Assembly (NCBI GenBank): GCA_965153455.1
Contig: OZ234498.1
Coordinates: 7,130,001-7,194,000 of the forward strand
DNA: 64,000 bases
Direction: 5' to 3'
Source: Sphagnum compactum
Taxonomy: Eukaryota > Bryophyta > Sphagnopsida > Sphagnales
In this document: positions 11,064-25,600 of the stretch, piece by piece
Position numbering within the stretch: position 1 is the first letter of the stretch
Layout: every line of letters begins with the position of its first letter
Notes under the pieces: model-generated
Told to the model about the DNA's origin: nothing
The model's database searches: none
The model's input: the letters and a program-made list of their open reading frames with translations, nothing else
Position numbers and translations under genes: made by a program

Positions 11064-14000
11064 AAGATATTAAATTTGATAGATGTTGAATTTCCTAATG
11101 AGGTTGAAGGTTATGGAAGAATGTGTTCATAATTGGGACCTGTTTCTATGATTTATGATAGTGTTTAGTTCATTTCACACATTAAACCTTCTTTGTTTTG
11201 TTTAAGTTCCTACCTCTTTTTGTGACATTTATGAAGGTGTTAAGTCTATAATCACATTAGGACATTGGATTCTTGTGATTTTTATCAAAGTTTGCATGAT
11301 TTGACATTTTTTTTACATGAAATTTTAATTCTTTCCTTAATGTTTTCTTTTTTGGGTTTTTTTGGGCATATTCTGGTTTTTTGGCTTGTTTATTAATTGA
11401 ATTTTTTTTGTTTTTCTTGTTTTACATGGCATTCAAAAACAATGCAAGTGTAAGTAATTTACACTTACATTGTTTTACATGGCTTAAAATTATTTACACA
11501 ACCTTACACTTACACATTTCAAATTTGCCAATCACATTTATAATTCAGTGGTTGCTACACTTCCACTTACATTTATTCCGCATGAAAAAAAAATTTGGAA
11601 TTTTTTTTTTACACTTACACAAAGTGTAAGTCCTAAACTATATACATGCACAACATTGGTGTTTTTTTTAATTCGAAAAATATTTATTTTGAACACTTGT
11701 TTTGCATATTCTTTGTTTTTTCTTTGTATTTTTTGCATACTTTTGTTTTTGTTGTTTTTACCTTCCACAAAGTTGTCCATCACATCTAAGTATGTGATGT
11801 CTACATCTTTTGACTTTTTTTGGTTGCTTGTGTTTTTTTTTTTTTTTTGCTTAATAAGGTTTTAAAAGCTTTGTGGATGTCATGGCAGCAATGAGCACAT
11901 CATAATCATGTGATCATGAACTTGAACTTATAAAAGCTTATTTTGGTTTCATTTGTGTGCTATTGTCCTAGGGTAAACTTGCACCCCTATCATTATATTA
12001 TATACATGGTGAAGTGAGTGACAAAGATGAAGGTGAATCAATACTAAGATCATTCTTTTAATTTTTTGGTTTGTTTGATTTTGGTTTTGTGATTTCAACT
12101 TGAAAAGGTGTGAAGAAAAAAAGTTGCAACAATAATAACAAGTTCAAGTTAGGTTTTGATTTTCAACCACTTTTTTTTCTTTCCACCATACCAAATTTTG
12201 GCATGAACGCTAAGACACATACATATTTGACCTTTGATATGGCGATTGTATTTTACGAATGAAATTTGTAGCACAAAATAAAGTGGAGACATGGAGACTT
12301 TGTTGCTGTGGATCAATAGTGTTGAAGTAGGTAATGTTTATATCTTTTTTTTGTTGCATTTTGTTTGTTTATTAGGTTATTATTGAGTAGTTTATGATTT
12401 TCTTCTACCAACAATTTTTTTACATTACAATTTTTTTGACCATTGGGAGGTGTCAAGAATGACTAATGTCTTTCAAAGTCAAATGGTTATAACATTTTTT
12501 GCAATTTCACTAATACCATTTTGAGTGAAGCTTCTTAATGGCCATATTTTCAAAGCTTAGGATTTTGCGATTTTCACCGTAGTACTAGTATGGTGTTGGC
12601 TCACCCAAAGCAATGATGACATGGTGAGTTTAACACCTTGAAAAGATAAGTTGAAAGTTTATTTTAAGTTATCTAAAAAGGAAACTTGTTGCCCACCTCT
12701 TAAATTAACACTAGGAAGTGGTGTGATTTCAATTTTTTACATGATTCATAAGGACATGGCTTGAAATTTGATCCACATGTGCTTAGGGAGGTTTTTAATT
12801 AATGCAATTTCCAATTTGAAACAAGATGGCAAGACAATCATGAATAACCTAAAGCAACTGGAGAACATTTGTAGTGCATGTGGAGAACACCTTATATTCA
12901 AAAATTTCCCTTTGAAAAATTGGGTGGAACATTATTCCTACTCTCAAGGGGGGGAGCAAAATTATGCCAACTTATAGGTTTAAGAACCCTTCCACTATTG
13001 ACAAGTAGGCCTAAGAACCTTCCCATATGCCTCACGATCGACATAGGTTTGGTTCATAACAAATTTTGCTTCATGCTTTATGATAGATAAAGACCATGGG
13101 TGGAGAACATTATCAGAATTTGGGGCCAAACTCGGCTATCACCTCATCTTAGGCCCCTTATTTTGAGAATGCCCCCACCATAGGACTTTACCCTACATTT
13201 AAACCTTGTTTCAACATGTGATTATAAACAACAACACAAATAAATTTGTTTTGTAGTATTGAACCAATAGATTTTGGAACTATAGTAGTCTGCATTTTAA
13301 TCAAAGCATTTTCCTGCATACATTTTCTTGACAAAAAGGAATCATGTACTTGTGGTATCATGTTGAAAGCTCATGAGACAAACAACAGCTCATAGTGCAT
13401 TGCAATTGAAAACTAGTTTTCTCTAGGACCCTTGTTCATCTCTAAAAGATGTTGATCAGCAATGTTGTTTATCCATGGGGTGGGGAAGGTGGCTTGCAAA
13501 GTAGTAGTAGTGATCATGTGGCTTCTAAGAGCTTATTTCAAGCTAAAGAAAATGAAGTGCCTTGGCCATGTAGCTGCTGATGTGAAAAAGACTACAAAGC
13601 ATGTTGCCATAATTCACATTATCGCATCATCTTCGCACCACCACTTATAACACAACAAAAAATCATCCCCATCTCTCTTCCTCCTCTACACATCCATCTC
13701 AAAGTAGAAGAAGTAGCAAAGCTATTCAAAGCAATAAGTCTATGAGGAAGACACTAATAGTAGAAACAATGCAGTCTTAAGCAGTAGATCTAGACATGAT
13801 CAATTCCCATGGGAGCCATGATTCCACAACATGAATGTGTTTCACAAAGCCTTGGAAGAAGAGCTACAACCGATGGTGGTATTTGTGAATGTGAATCATA
13901 ATGTGGTCTTCATTATCATTATTATCAAATCAGAGCATCTACCTTTGACAGTGAATCCATGTACATCTATTGTGTTGTTCTACAACAAGGAAAAAAATGC

Positions 14001-14147
14001 TTTCTAGAAACAAAAAAGATCTTCATCTCTATCTATTTGCTCAATGGTTGTATATATCAATCATGTTATAGCTCGGGTGATTTAGTCACCATTCTTCCTT
14101 GATGTTTCATTTGATTTGTGGATATACAAATTGTTGTAGTACATAAT
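11064..14147. other. Gene-free AT-rich region
   Basis: T-rich tracts, including a poly-T near 11830-11846. A more balanced stretch at about 12770-13180 contains short open frames, none recognisable. At 11450-11640, CACTTACA-type motifs recur (ACACTTACA in both orientations). No RNA gene seen. Confidence 0.4.
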
Positions 14148-14535
14148 TCTACCACCATTTTCCTTGATGAGTTTGTTGCGATCTATTGTTTGGTTGAAAA
14201 TAAGTACCTTACCTATTCATCATGCATGCTTCTTGCCCATTTTTTTCAATATTTTTGCTTGTTGCATACATGAAACCTATAGATACCCTAAACCCTATCA
14301 CCATTTGTTTTTCTTAATGTTTATTTCAATCTATTGCTTGGTTGTACTATATCATCTACAGGTCCCTTGTCACCATTCATTCATTATGATGTTTGTTTCC
14401 ATCTATTGCTTGGTTGTTTGTTGTCTACAAGTCCCTTGTCATCATCCATTCTTTTTTATATTTGTTTTGCTCTATTGCTTGTTGGATAATAATTTTTGTA
14501 GGTACCCATTCATTTTTCTTAATGTTTTGTTTTGA
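14148..14535. repeat. Degenerate tandem repeat, ~70-bp unit
   Basis: About five units share CACCATT..TTTCTT..ATGTTTGTTT..ATCTATTGCTTGGTTG followed by CTACAGGTCCCTTGT. The 123-codon open frame through it is a by-product of the repeat, and its protein repeats accordingly. Confidence 0.65.
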
Positions 14536-14879
14536 TATGTTGCACAAACTATGGAGTTGAAACCAATTTAAGAATTATGTTAGAAATTAGATTGTTGGTG
14601 TATTGCTTTTAAAAAATTCACGAATAGTTTGAAGGCAATCAATTGTGATGCTATGCATTGATATTCATTAGTGCATAATTTTTCTTTCCATCAAGATCTC
14701 AGATTTGTTTATGTTGTTGGGGACTTACAAATGGGGAGGTGGAAAAATTGGTGGTCACAAAATGGGCAATGTTTTCTTTTTCCTCTGGAGGGCTTGTGTT
14801 ACTAGCTATAGGTCTTGCTTGTTTGGGAGCTATTCTATTTGGCTACCATCTTGGGTATGTCCACATTCTCCCTCCAAAA

Positions 14880-17800
14880 CACTATAAGAAAATATAGGGT
14901 TTTATAACTAGGCTTGTAACGGGGTTTTCTAGTTGTAACAGACATTTGCAACTCATGGTATTTATATGGCCTTGAGTGTTACGGACAAGTTGCAACAGTT
15001 GCAACGAACACCCTATGTTATATACAATATTGTATATATGATGCAACTCACATGCAACTATATGTAACTTCTTTGCAACTAATCTCCACGTTAGATTCTC
15101 ACACACATTCCAATGTGGTGAATGAAATGCCAATGTGGGTTTTCATCCATTTGTTGATGGATGACATATGTTAATACCTTTTACAACTTATTTACAACTA
15201 TTTTACAACTAGTTTGACAAATATAATCTTTAATTATTTCATTTGTCCATTTGATGAATGAATTATCTTTCTATATTTTATAACTTCTCTATAATTATTT
15301 TACAATTAATTCAACAAATGTATTCTTTCATCATTTCATTCATCCATTTGACAAATGGATTCTAAATATCCTTATCTTTTGCAACTTATTTACAACTATT
15401 TTATAACTAGTCTAACGAATATATTCTTTAATAATTTCATTCATCCATTTGAGCAATGAATTTTGTTTTTATCGTTTGCAACTAACTTACAACTAAAGAT
15501 GAAATGAAAATAAAATATTTGGTGACTAATTTGCAACTAGATGTTTAAGTTTGGGTTTTAAAGCAATTGTATGGTAGTTGATTTTAGAAGTACTAAACAA
15601 CTAAATTGTAACTTACAATGCAATTATACAAACTTCACACAACCATTATCATGTTTCATAATTATAATAGATAATGTTGAATTGCATTGGACATCACTAT
15701 TTATAAACATGAAATGGATTTGAAACTTTAAATAGATTTACATTCCACACTGAAAAATACATTACAATATATATATATATATCAAAAGACAAATTAACTA
15801 TGAATCTAAATATAATCCCAAACCATTTATAACAAACATTTTTCTTTATCTAAACAAAAGGTCAAATCATTAAAATGATGACCCACAATAATCAAATATT
15901 GTCATCCAAAACACTATGTTTCATAAATGAATGTCTTTTTAAATTTTTATTGAAATGGAGCTTGAGCCATGCAATTTCTTCAATCCACCTTATTTGCTTG
16001 AAATTTGCCATGTTATGATATTTAGTTCCACATGTGAAATGAAATCAGTAGCATATCATAACATTGAATGTCAATTTTTAAAATAATCCTTTTAACTTAA
16101 ATAAAATAAATTTATAATTATATTGCCACTAACATGCAATTTATTTGTCATTAAAATGTAACATATGTAAAACATTGATACAAATTAAACTATAATTTGT
16201 ACACTTGCAAATATAATCAAATATTGAACTTACAATTAGGTAAATTGAATTACAATTTTAGGTACTTTTGAAAGAATCTTACCTTGTATACATAATTTTA
16301 ATGTTGATGGATTGAAACATAATAAAAGTTCGGCCCTATAACATAAAAACAACAAAAGTCATCACAAATGTTCAAACATAAAACATGACATATGTAGCAT
16401 GATTATCATTATAAAAACACATTTCATAAATCTCTCATCATTATAAGTTAAACTAAACTTGTACAATCAACTTATAAATAAAATGGAATATATTTTCACA
16501 TCATTTTTTTTTAATATATGCATATAAACTAAAGACCAAAAATCACAAACCTTCAACATCTAAGAGTAAAAGTAAGAACTTTGAACATCTAAGAGTAAGA
16601 GCAATAACCTTTAACATCAAAAAATAAAAGTAAAAACTTTCAACATCCAAAAGAAACAACAAAAACCTTCAACATTCAAAAAGCAAGAACAAAAACCGTT
16701 AACCTCTTTAAAAGCAAAAACCTTTAACTTATCTAAAAACAAAAATAAAAACCTTCAACCTCCAAGACTAAAAACAAAAGCCTTCAGTCTCTTTAAAAGT
16801 AAGAATAAGAACCTTCAACTTCTAAAAGCAAAAATAAAAGCCTTCAACCTTTTTAAAAGCAAAAGAACCTTCAACCTTCAAGAGCAAAAACAAAAGCCCT
16901 AACCTCTTTAAGAGTAAGAATAAAAAGCTTCGTCCAAGAGAAAAAACAAAAGTTTTCAACCTTTCAAAAAGTAAGAACAAAAACTTTAAACCTCCAAAAT
17001 AAAAAACACAATTTTTCAACCTCTCAAAAAGTAAGAACAAAAACCTTTAACCCCCAAATAAAAAACAATTTTTTTCAACGTCTCAAAAAGTAAGAACAAG
17101 AACCTTTAACCTCCAAATTCTTTTCAAAAAAAATTCAACCTCTTGAAGAGTAAAATAAGAGCCTTTAACCTCCAAAAAAAAAGCCTTTAATCTCCAAGTT
17201 ATTTAAAGAAATAATAAAACTTATTAACAACCTTTTGGTTTTAGTTCTAAATTAAACAAACAAAAATAATCCTAGTTACAACACAATATATGAAAATTGC
17301 ATCACCAAAAGACTAGGAAATACACAAAATGTTTGAACATAAATTTTCTTATTAAAAAAATCATCTTGAATTTCTTAACAATAAGCATAAATGCATGAAG
17401 GTTATTGATGCATTGGGGTAGATCTATTGATATACTACCATGTGTCACTTGCTTAAGGGTTTCCCATCCAAATTTTAAATATTTAAATTTCAAATTTTAA
17501 GTTGAAATATAATTGCATACCAGTTGTAAACAAGTTGAAATGTCATATATATTGGGCAGTGGAAATGTATTCACATGGTATGATCATATGTGTTACTCAA
17601 GGTCGTACATTTGTTGAAAAAAGTCGTTGATTAGTATTTAAAGTTATCCTAATTGTGATGTAGTTGTTACATGTGACTAAAATGCAACTTGTCAACAAAA
17701 TTAAACATGGATGACTATAATTGTATATACAATGCGTACATTGTATTGTATAAATACATAACTTGCAACTAATTTGCAACTACAATACAATTCATTGATT

Positions 17801-17935
17801 TTCTGACATAACATTTTGTTTATTTATTTGTTGTATTTTCATGGGACAATTACAATGTAGTTGCATGCATATTAGTTGTTTTGGAAATCTAGTTGTAGGG
17901 TAATCTAGTTATCGTGGACACAATTTCTCATGGTG
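14880..17935. mobile_element. Non-autonomous CACTA element I (3.06 kb)
   Basis: Left terminus CACTATAAGAAAATATAGGG. The right terminus, read as complement, is CACCATGAGAAATTGTG. The flanking triplets are AAA on both sides (14877-14879 and 17936-17938), as expected for the 3-bp duplication of CACTA (En/Spm) elements, although an A-run makes this match weak alone. Both subterminal regions are packed with TTGCAAC/GTTGCAA and CAACTA motifs, typical of the subterminal transposase-binding repeats of this superfamily. No transposase is encoded. The interior is a private minisatellite. Confidence 0.75.
16545..17215. repeat. Minisatellite inside CACTA element I
   Basis: About 20 degenerate units of 30-38 bp with the core AACCTTCAACCTCCAAAA followed by AGCAAAAACAAA/AGTAAGAAC. 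The 72-codon minus-strand frame across it is repeat-derived. Confidence 0.8.
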
Positions 17936-19311
17936 AAAACACCCATCCATCCCATTTGCCTCAATAACCTAAGCATGAAAAGCTCATTTTATTACACACT
18001 TTTCATTCATTCATAGATTTGAAACATGTGTTTTTTTTTCTTGGTTTCATGCCCTAATTCATCATTCCATATCTCTAGTGGTGGAGCCCACTTTTGACGA
18101 TGAACAAGATTTAGTCGACATGATGCAAAGTAGTAAATGCATTTGAGTACATTTTAAAAGTCCTTAGATTTGTAGTAACTCTTGTCCCTCAAAATATTTT
18201 TTTGGCACCATAGACACACTTTTCCACATTATGGAGTTAGTGAACAAAATAATCTGGGTTTGTGGAAGGATTTTCAAATCTACTAAGTTGTTGTAGATTA
18301 TTTATGTTGAATGTTTTGGTCAATGTTTTGTTTTCGGGAAAAAAAAAAAAAAAAACTTTGAGTTTTGAATATTGTTTGAATTTTTTGGCTATGTTGATGA
18401 CAAACGCTTCAATTCAATCTCAAGATGGGTGGTGAGTTCACTATTAACTAATGTTAAAGTGGATTCATTCACCAAAGGATCGTTGGCTGATAAAATAGGT
18501 TGTTGACACACCTTCCAACTAGATGCCCTTACTCTTCTTATTTACACCCTTTTACAATCATTGTATGTCTGGTTTTTTTTTTCCCTACAGTATGTTTTAG
18601 TCCTAGAACTTCTGACCATGAAAAAGCTTGTGATAGCTTGAATATGGTCATGTGGTTTCAAGCGTAACATCATGCCATGTTGCGTGTACATGGAATAACT
18701 AAAAAGTGTAGCAATGTGAGAGATTGAACATTGTTGCATTATCCACTAACTGATTGATTTGTCATAAAATCTATGTGTAGTGCAAATGTTGTTGGTTTTC
18801 AGGCAATGGTTATAGGGTGAATCTTGGTGGGGTTTGGCATAGGACAACATGTTGAAAATGAAAGCCCATGTTGTAAATGGTTTAGCCTTATTTGGTTTCT
18901 ACAACTTGTGTTTTATAGTGGACATGTTATACATTTGTTTGAGGGTTGAACTAGACGTTGAATGACATAACATCTATATTTCATGGTTGATTTGTTGATA
19001 ATGTGATAAATCCTTTGAAATATGTTAATGTGATGTCATCAATGCTAGAAAGTTCATCAACAACAAGTACATTGATATTTATCTTGTGATATTTGTTGAG
19101 CCCATTGGATGCCTTTTCTCTATACGTTTTTTTCCCTCGACTACCATTTCATGTCTACCTCTTAAGCTAACAATTCCTTGGTAGCCAAATTATAAGAATT
19201 AGTCCATAATTTTAAGTGCCTTATTTTTTTATAAATGGCTATTTGGCAAGAATTAGAGGTATGTGGACAAATATAGCTAATATGTAAAACTTATACATAA
19301 GGAAAATGCAG
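17936..19311. other. Gene-free spacer
   Basis: Nothing recognised. A poly-A run lies at about 18341-18355. Confidence 0.5.
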
Positions 19312-19478
19312 GTTATGTTCCATATGAGGTGGATGATGGCTATGGTGAGCTCTTTGCAGCTATCCAGAGGTGTGTTCTTGAATCCAATGCCTTAAGCAAT
19401 GTGCTAAGAACATACACTAAAAAATTGCTTTCCCTTGAACAGGCAATAAATCAATACTATCAAAAGGGTCTTTACTGA
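19312..19478 (+). CDS. Unassigned coding-like terminal exon
   Basis: After a clean acceptor (AATGCAG, AG at 19310-19311) there are 55 open codons ending in TGA at 19476-19478. The stretch has balanced composition and reads YVPYEVDDGYGELFAAIQ and later LRTYTKKLLSLEQAINQYY. It lacks an ATG and so looks like a last exon. It stands out from the AT-rich, stop-dense sequence on both sides. I do not recognise the family and found no upstream exon within several kb, so it may be an orphan exon left by gene decay. Confidence 0.35.
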
Positions 19479-22400
19479 AAAAAATATTTAATAGGCCTCT
19501 AACTGTTTAAAGTACACCATCACTTTAAAAAAACAAGAAAAGAGCAACTCAGGGTTTTTATGATATTGCTCCTTAAGTTGCTTTTCATTTGAAGCAATAG
19601 TGTTTTCCATCAAGGAATATCACTAATGCCAATAATGTCCTAGGATGGTTTAATTAATAGAAAGCAACATGCAAGTAATCACCATAGCTATTGGTAAACT
19701 GCTAATACATGGACTACTGTCTCATGCCAAAATGGAAACTATCCCCCCCATTATGGTCACATGTTGGACATTTGAGCTTTGCTTTCCAACTCTTAAGGCA
19801 GTTTCTCCATTACTATCTAAGAGTTAAATTATAAAATTCAAAGTTGATTGTTGTTTGTAAAAAAAGATTCTTCAATTATTCACCTTGATCATTCATGTTG
19901 TCAATTGCTATATAATTCCAAGAATTCCCCTGCAAAGAATCTTTGATATGACCCAAGGGAAGATCATGATACAAAGCCTTGGGTAAGATTCATGGTAATG
20001 GTTAAAAGCTTTGGGGTTTGTTTCTTAGCTTTCAATCATTGTCAATGTCAAGCATAACATGTGTAAACATTTTAATGACACTCATGTTAAATGCGTTGTA
20101 TATGGGGTTTTGTGTCATATTCTAGCGAACAAAAAGTTTATGTTTGTTATCATATGCCCTTGATTATGGGTTGCACATATATGTGATTGATTAGAATGTA
20201 AGGGTTGAAGCATTACAAAACCAACTCGTCCACCACATTCCAATGACCATCAAAGGAGAGGTAAGACCCCATTAAATTGCACCTTGATCTTAAAATACAT
20301 CCAAACATTCAGTGCCATTCTTAGTTTCATTGAAAAATAGGTTCCTACACAACTAGGTGGTTGAAATTTCCGTGTGCCCATCCTCATCACCTTAAGTAAG
20401 ATATATAGTCTTGGATTACCTTAAGAGACACCTCTCACAAGGATTGATATTCCCAGAATCTTGTGCAACCTCTAGTTTGGTTACAACTATTGTGTACATG
20501 TTTGGGGGCAAATTGCAATTTTGAGTAGGCAAAATCCTGTAGCTTTGTCTTACGCAATCCACTGTACAAAAAATGTTTGATCTTATTTTCCTTGAATAGG
20601 TTTTTTTTTTTGTGGGGTGCACTTTTGTTTTAGGGTCCAAGACAATGGTCACATGTAAACCTTTTTAACTAAACCTAAACATCCTCAATTCAAACAAGAT
20701 ATTTGTTGGGGGTAAATTTCATGTTCCAAAATTCTCATAGAAGGCTTAGTCAAGGTCTACTCATGTTGAGAAATTCAAGTTCAAATAGTTAGGTTTACAT
20801 TAGTTAATGGAGTAGGAAAGTAATTAGGTTACTTTCACAAGGATAAATTATTTTCTTTACTTAGATTAGTTAGGTTATTTTTGGTTTGGTTTTTTAGTTA
20901 AATACCTTGATGTTGATGGTTTGGCTCTCTCTTTTCTTCATTGCACAAGTTTGTGTCTTTGATGTGACAAGAACCTTGAAAAGTTTTTGATGTTATGTTC
21001 CATGTTGTGAGCATCATGTCTTAGTTTCCTTTCAATAAAGATTTATGTTGCACTTGGACTAAATCTCCTATTTGTAACAACTCCAAATTCAAGCCTTGGG
21101 TTGGAACTAAAGGATGACAAAAACAAAGATGTGATCCTTTTCAAAATGATAGAACCACCAAAATTGATGGCTAGTGGTTAACTTTGCAATTTTTCATGGT
21201 GTGGATCTTGAAACACATTGTCAAGTAATGGCATGCTGCACCACTTAGAAAGTGGGATAATGCTCATAATAAAGAGAAATAGGTTAACTAATGGAGGTGG
21301 TTATGGAAGCAAGATTGGACAAAACCTAACATTGAAGCTCTGGCTTGAAAAGTAAGTAAAGAAATCTAAACTTGACCAACTCAAGTTTGCATACTATCTA
21401 ATAAAAAAGAACCCATGGTACGTAGGAATCTATTTATTGGAAAACTTGGCTTTTTGGTTTCATGATCATGAATGATTACGAGCTCAATGATCCATAGTTT
21501 TGAGAGAACAATCAACTTTAAGACCAACTATATGAAATATGGACAATAGTCTAACCCCAACCCCCTAAGGAATATATTTGTGTGATTTGCAAGAGAGTGA
21601 GATTTGGTGAGAAAATTTTTTATATGTCAATTTTGGATGGGAATTGTGCGTAGTTGAAAATTGCAAATTTTGCAGTTTGAGATAGCAAAAAAGGCAGCAC
21701 AAAAGGATATACCTAATTGGATCTAAGGATGAACCCACGTGATTACAGCCTACATTCTCAAATCAACTTCTTCATGGTCTGATGGTTAAGGGCTTCAAAA
21801 AATCTATTTGTGTAAAGCAGTACTAAAAGTCCATAGCTTGACTAGAATTTTTTTCATAAAAGAAGGATCATTTGGTTAGACTTAGTGTAATGGAAATTAA
21901 CTAGTGCAAACTATAGTCATTATTGCTAGTTATGAAACCTTGATGCACATGGATTTTTGTTACAACAAGCAAGCGAGTGCCTACTAGCTGCACAATATGT
22001 GTTTGGATATCCATTCATTCAAAATCAAATTTGTTGCAAATTTTCAACTGAAGATTTTATACTAAAACACAAATCACATCTTGAAATGGAAGTTAGTGTA
22101 ACCATGAGTAGTTCCAAACGTAGTAAAAAACACTTATAGGTTTACGTACATGAAAGATGAGGTGAGTCAATTCTAATTCATTGTGTTCTTTATTTCGTTA
22201 CAATTCTTCATGCAATGTCTTCAACTTACCGCAATTTTCCATGTCAACTTTATGATGTCATAGTTGTCCAATTAATTTTTTTTGCAAATCTTATAAAATA
22301 ATTGTGAACAAAAATGTGTGTGATATTGGTACATATATAATGCAAATCTCATTGGAGATTCTCAAATATGTTGTCAAAAACCCATAAAAAGTGTACAGTA

Positions 22401-22541
22401 AATCATGATAACAATTGCATTGGAAATGTGTTGAAAATGCAGGGGTGTTTCCATCATGTAACCAAGTTAATTTTCATTGGAATTATTCAAAAATGATGAC
22501 ACAATTTCATGAAAATTTGAATGGGTACAAATGTTTCCAAT
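19479..22541. other. Gene-free region
   Basis: AT-rich. Short open frames near 20420-20650 and 21960-22140 show no recognisable motif. Confidence 0.45.
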
Positions 22542-22695
22542 CACTACAACAAAAGGTGTCCCTATACGCCAAGTGATTTCACTGGATTTTGAGTGAATTC
22601 ACTGGTTGTAGTGAACGAGGACCAATGAAGAAGTAGTGCATTCACTGGTTTAGTGAACGGGGACTAGTGGACTGCACCCACATTTTGTAGTAGTG
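22542..22695. mobile_element. CACTA-type MITE, copy 3 (intact ends and TSD)
   Basis: Begins CACTACAACAAAAGGTGTC. The right end, read as complement, is CACTACTACAAAATGTGGG. The flanking triplet AAT occurs on both sides (22539-22541 and 22696-22698), a perfect 3-bp target duplication. At 154 bp it encodes nothing. It is the best preserved of three copies and defines the family. Confidence 0.85.
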
Positions 22696-22698
22696 AAT

Positions 22699-25600
22699 CC
22701 TATTTCATGCATGAATTTGTTCTAATTCTCATCATTTGGTGATTGGTGTTTCAAAAAATGTGTCTTGCAAAAGGTACCAACATTGTCCTAAACATTCTAA
22801 ATGTTTATCCACAACATTAATGAGTAAATAGAAACTTTGTGTGGCCATGTATAGGCTAATTGTCCAAACATGTAAAAACCTTGTGTGGTCTTATAATGGC
22901 TAATCATCCAAACAAGCAGAAACCCTTGTTCAATATTCTTATCATGTTGCATTGGCTTTTACTGTCCAAGCCCTATAGGCTTTTGTGTTTGATGATAATT
23001 TAACATTTAGTTTGGGATGGACATAATTTTATGAAAAGCTCTCATGAATAAACACAACTATTCATGATATGTAATTATTTCCTTTTCCTGACAATGTGGT
23101 GACAATAAACTGATTATTTTTGCATGTTGCATACATTTCTATCTATCACATCATCCTCATGTTTGGATAATTAGAAGAATTTTACACTCTATACATAAAT
23201 GAAGCTCTAAGTAATGTCCTTCAGTTTATGATATTGTGACAAATGGTTTCATTAATATTAGTGAATTTGAGAATCAAGGTTTGTGTAATTCACTCATAGT
23301 TGTTATAGATTTGAAACAAATAGATTCCTTACATAAATATGCCTTGCACTAGTGCTTATTTTGCAATGGAATTATACCTCACAATTTCCATCACATGTCC
23401 TTAAGGTATGATTGTGCATATACCTCAAGGTTCATTTTTTTTTGAAAATCAATCATAGGTTAAGGCATCCATAGACAAATTTCTCATTTTCCAAAATACC
23501 TTGATGTTATGTGAGAGTGGCTTGCTGGCTATGCTTCACACTTTGGCATTTCAGTCACAGTATCTACACATGCGTTTGCACATGCTAGGGTATATATCTT
23601 CCAACCACCCCTTATATTTGGGCCTTTATCACTGCTTAAGCCACATCCTACATATAATGTCAATTATTCCCTCATCCCCACCCATAAACATGAAAAAGTG
23701 GACAAAATAAGATGAATGGACCATTGAAATGTCCTCATTTGGACTAATAAAAAACAATGATTTCTTTTTTTCTAGCTCTTTTGAAAGGTTTCACACATTA
23801 TGACCGTATTGATAGACCCCAATTGACTTTCACACTATTTGAAGGCTATACTTCATCCAAGATAGTGTGTACAAGCCAATCTACTATTGTGGGTGAAGAT
23901 GCTTTTAGATTATCATACTTTTGGAGTGTCTTGCATCATGGCTATCCTTGCAATTTTTTGAAAACTCAAAAATTTGCAAATTACATGGACAATGGCAATA
24001 CACAGATTGATTAAAAAACAAACATGTGTACCTTGTATTTCAAAGAAGAAAATGTCATGGAAAACCCCAAAAGCCAAATGACGCTACTCAACAATATTAG
24101 GTTCAAAGGTTGATTATGTTGTTCATATCATCAATGAACTAAAGTTCAATTATATTCTCAATATTAATGTGAGCATTGAGTGGTCATTGAGTTCTCAATC
24201 TTTGAACATTCAAATTTCATTTTGTTACTAATCCCATGAGTATTTTGTTGACTATTTCAAACCAAAACTTTAGTAGTGAGAAGTTGCATTTATGGACGTC
24301 TAAAATGATAAAAGATAAAAGGTTCATTGCCATACCAAATTGGTCCACCTTGACATTTAAGGGTTAATGATCAACCAAGTCATATATAGCTAACTGGACA
24401 TTCATGATAATCAATTATTGAAATAATCCATTATTGCATAAGAATAATCAAAGGATAATCAACCTTTGAACCCCCCCCCCCCCCCCTTATCACCTAATGT
24501 GATTTGTTAGAGTATTTAGACATTGTCAAGGATGCTTATGATTAACAAAAAAGTTCAAGCTCTAATAGTTGTGCATAAGTTGTACCATTTGGGGAGCATA
24601 ACATTAGGAACTATGCAGAACAAGACAATCAAGATCAAGATGATTAGAGATTTACCTCAAATCGAGTGGATGTTTTTGCAATTTTTAGCAAAAGAGTGAC
24701 ATTATGTCAAACCCCTGCATCTTATTTTATATATACAAATATTGATACAACAAATGCAGATGCAAAAATAGGTTTTAGGACAAGTGATTGATCAATTATA
24801 GTCTTTTCCATCACTCCCAACTCCTCCATCAAATTGGAAATTGCACATTGGTGTCACTACATGTTTTGTTCAATTTTGTGCAAATATGTATAGATTGGTA
24901 GAAGAGAAGACCATTTGTAAAAAAAATTACATATGTAGAGATGATTTCAGTCTTCTTTTTTCAAAACCATGTCTATATGCAATAGGGAAATATAAGTTCT
25001 CATGGTTATGAGTTTTCAGACTCTCTTCGATATATCACATGAACATGGAAGGCAACCCAACAAAAACATGTGCCAAATTATGAGCTCCAAGCTTAAAATT
25101 TCTAGTGGCTAAAAAAATGAGTTTGGTAGTAGCATTAGGTAGTAGTGTACAAGAGATAATTCCCTTTCAAGTAACAAGATAACTGGAAAACTTTGAGTAT
25201 GAATCCAAGTCTTTCCCAGATAGTTAGAATAAACCATGAATAGAAAACAAGAGTCAAGAAAAGAACTCTTGAAATGTGTACTATCCCATATTCTTCTCTT
25301 GTGATATTCAAATTGAACTGCATATAATCCTTTTTTGCTCAAAATTTCAATAAGTAGCCATGTGCTCAACATAAAGTTATACTTTCACCTTTTTCTAAAG
25401 AATATCATGCACAATTAAGCCCATCAAAAAAATAAATTGGCAGCCTCTCATGAGGTCCACTAAGAATTCTAAAATACAAGTGCAATCGAACTGAAAGAGA
25501 AGTTGTGATGTTTGTAGAACTCAACCATAAAAAAATACAAATAGGATTTGTAGAAAAGGGAACAATGAAATAGGAATTGCATTCTATCATATATATGTAT

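Noticed and set aside
14164-14535. 123-codon frame as a membrane protein
   Set aside because: Hydrophobic repeats mirror a ~70-bp DNA tandem repeat; no family signature.
16545-17215. CRISPR-like array
   Set aside because: Units are degenerate and contiguous without unique spacers, and the genome is eukaryotic.
24471-24486. Poly-C runs here and at 32280-32292 as functional elements
   Set aside because: Isolated homopolymers with no partner structure; could also be assembly artefacts.
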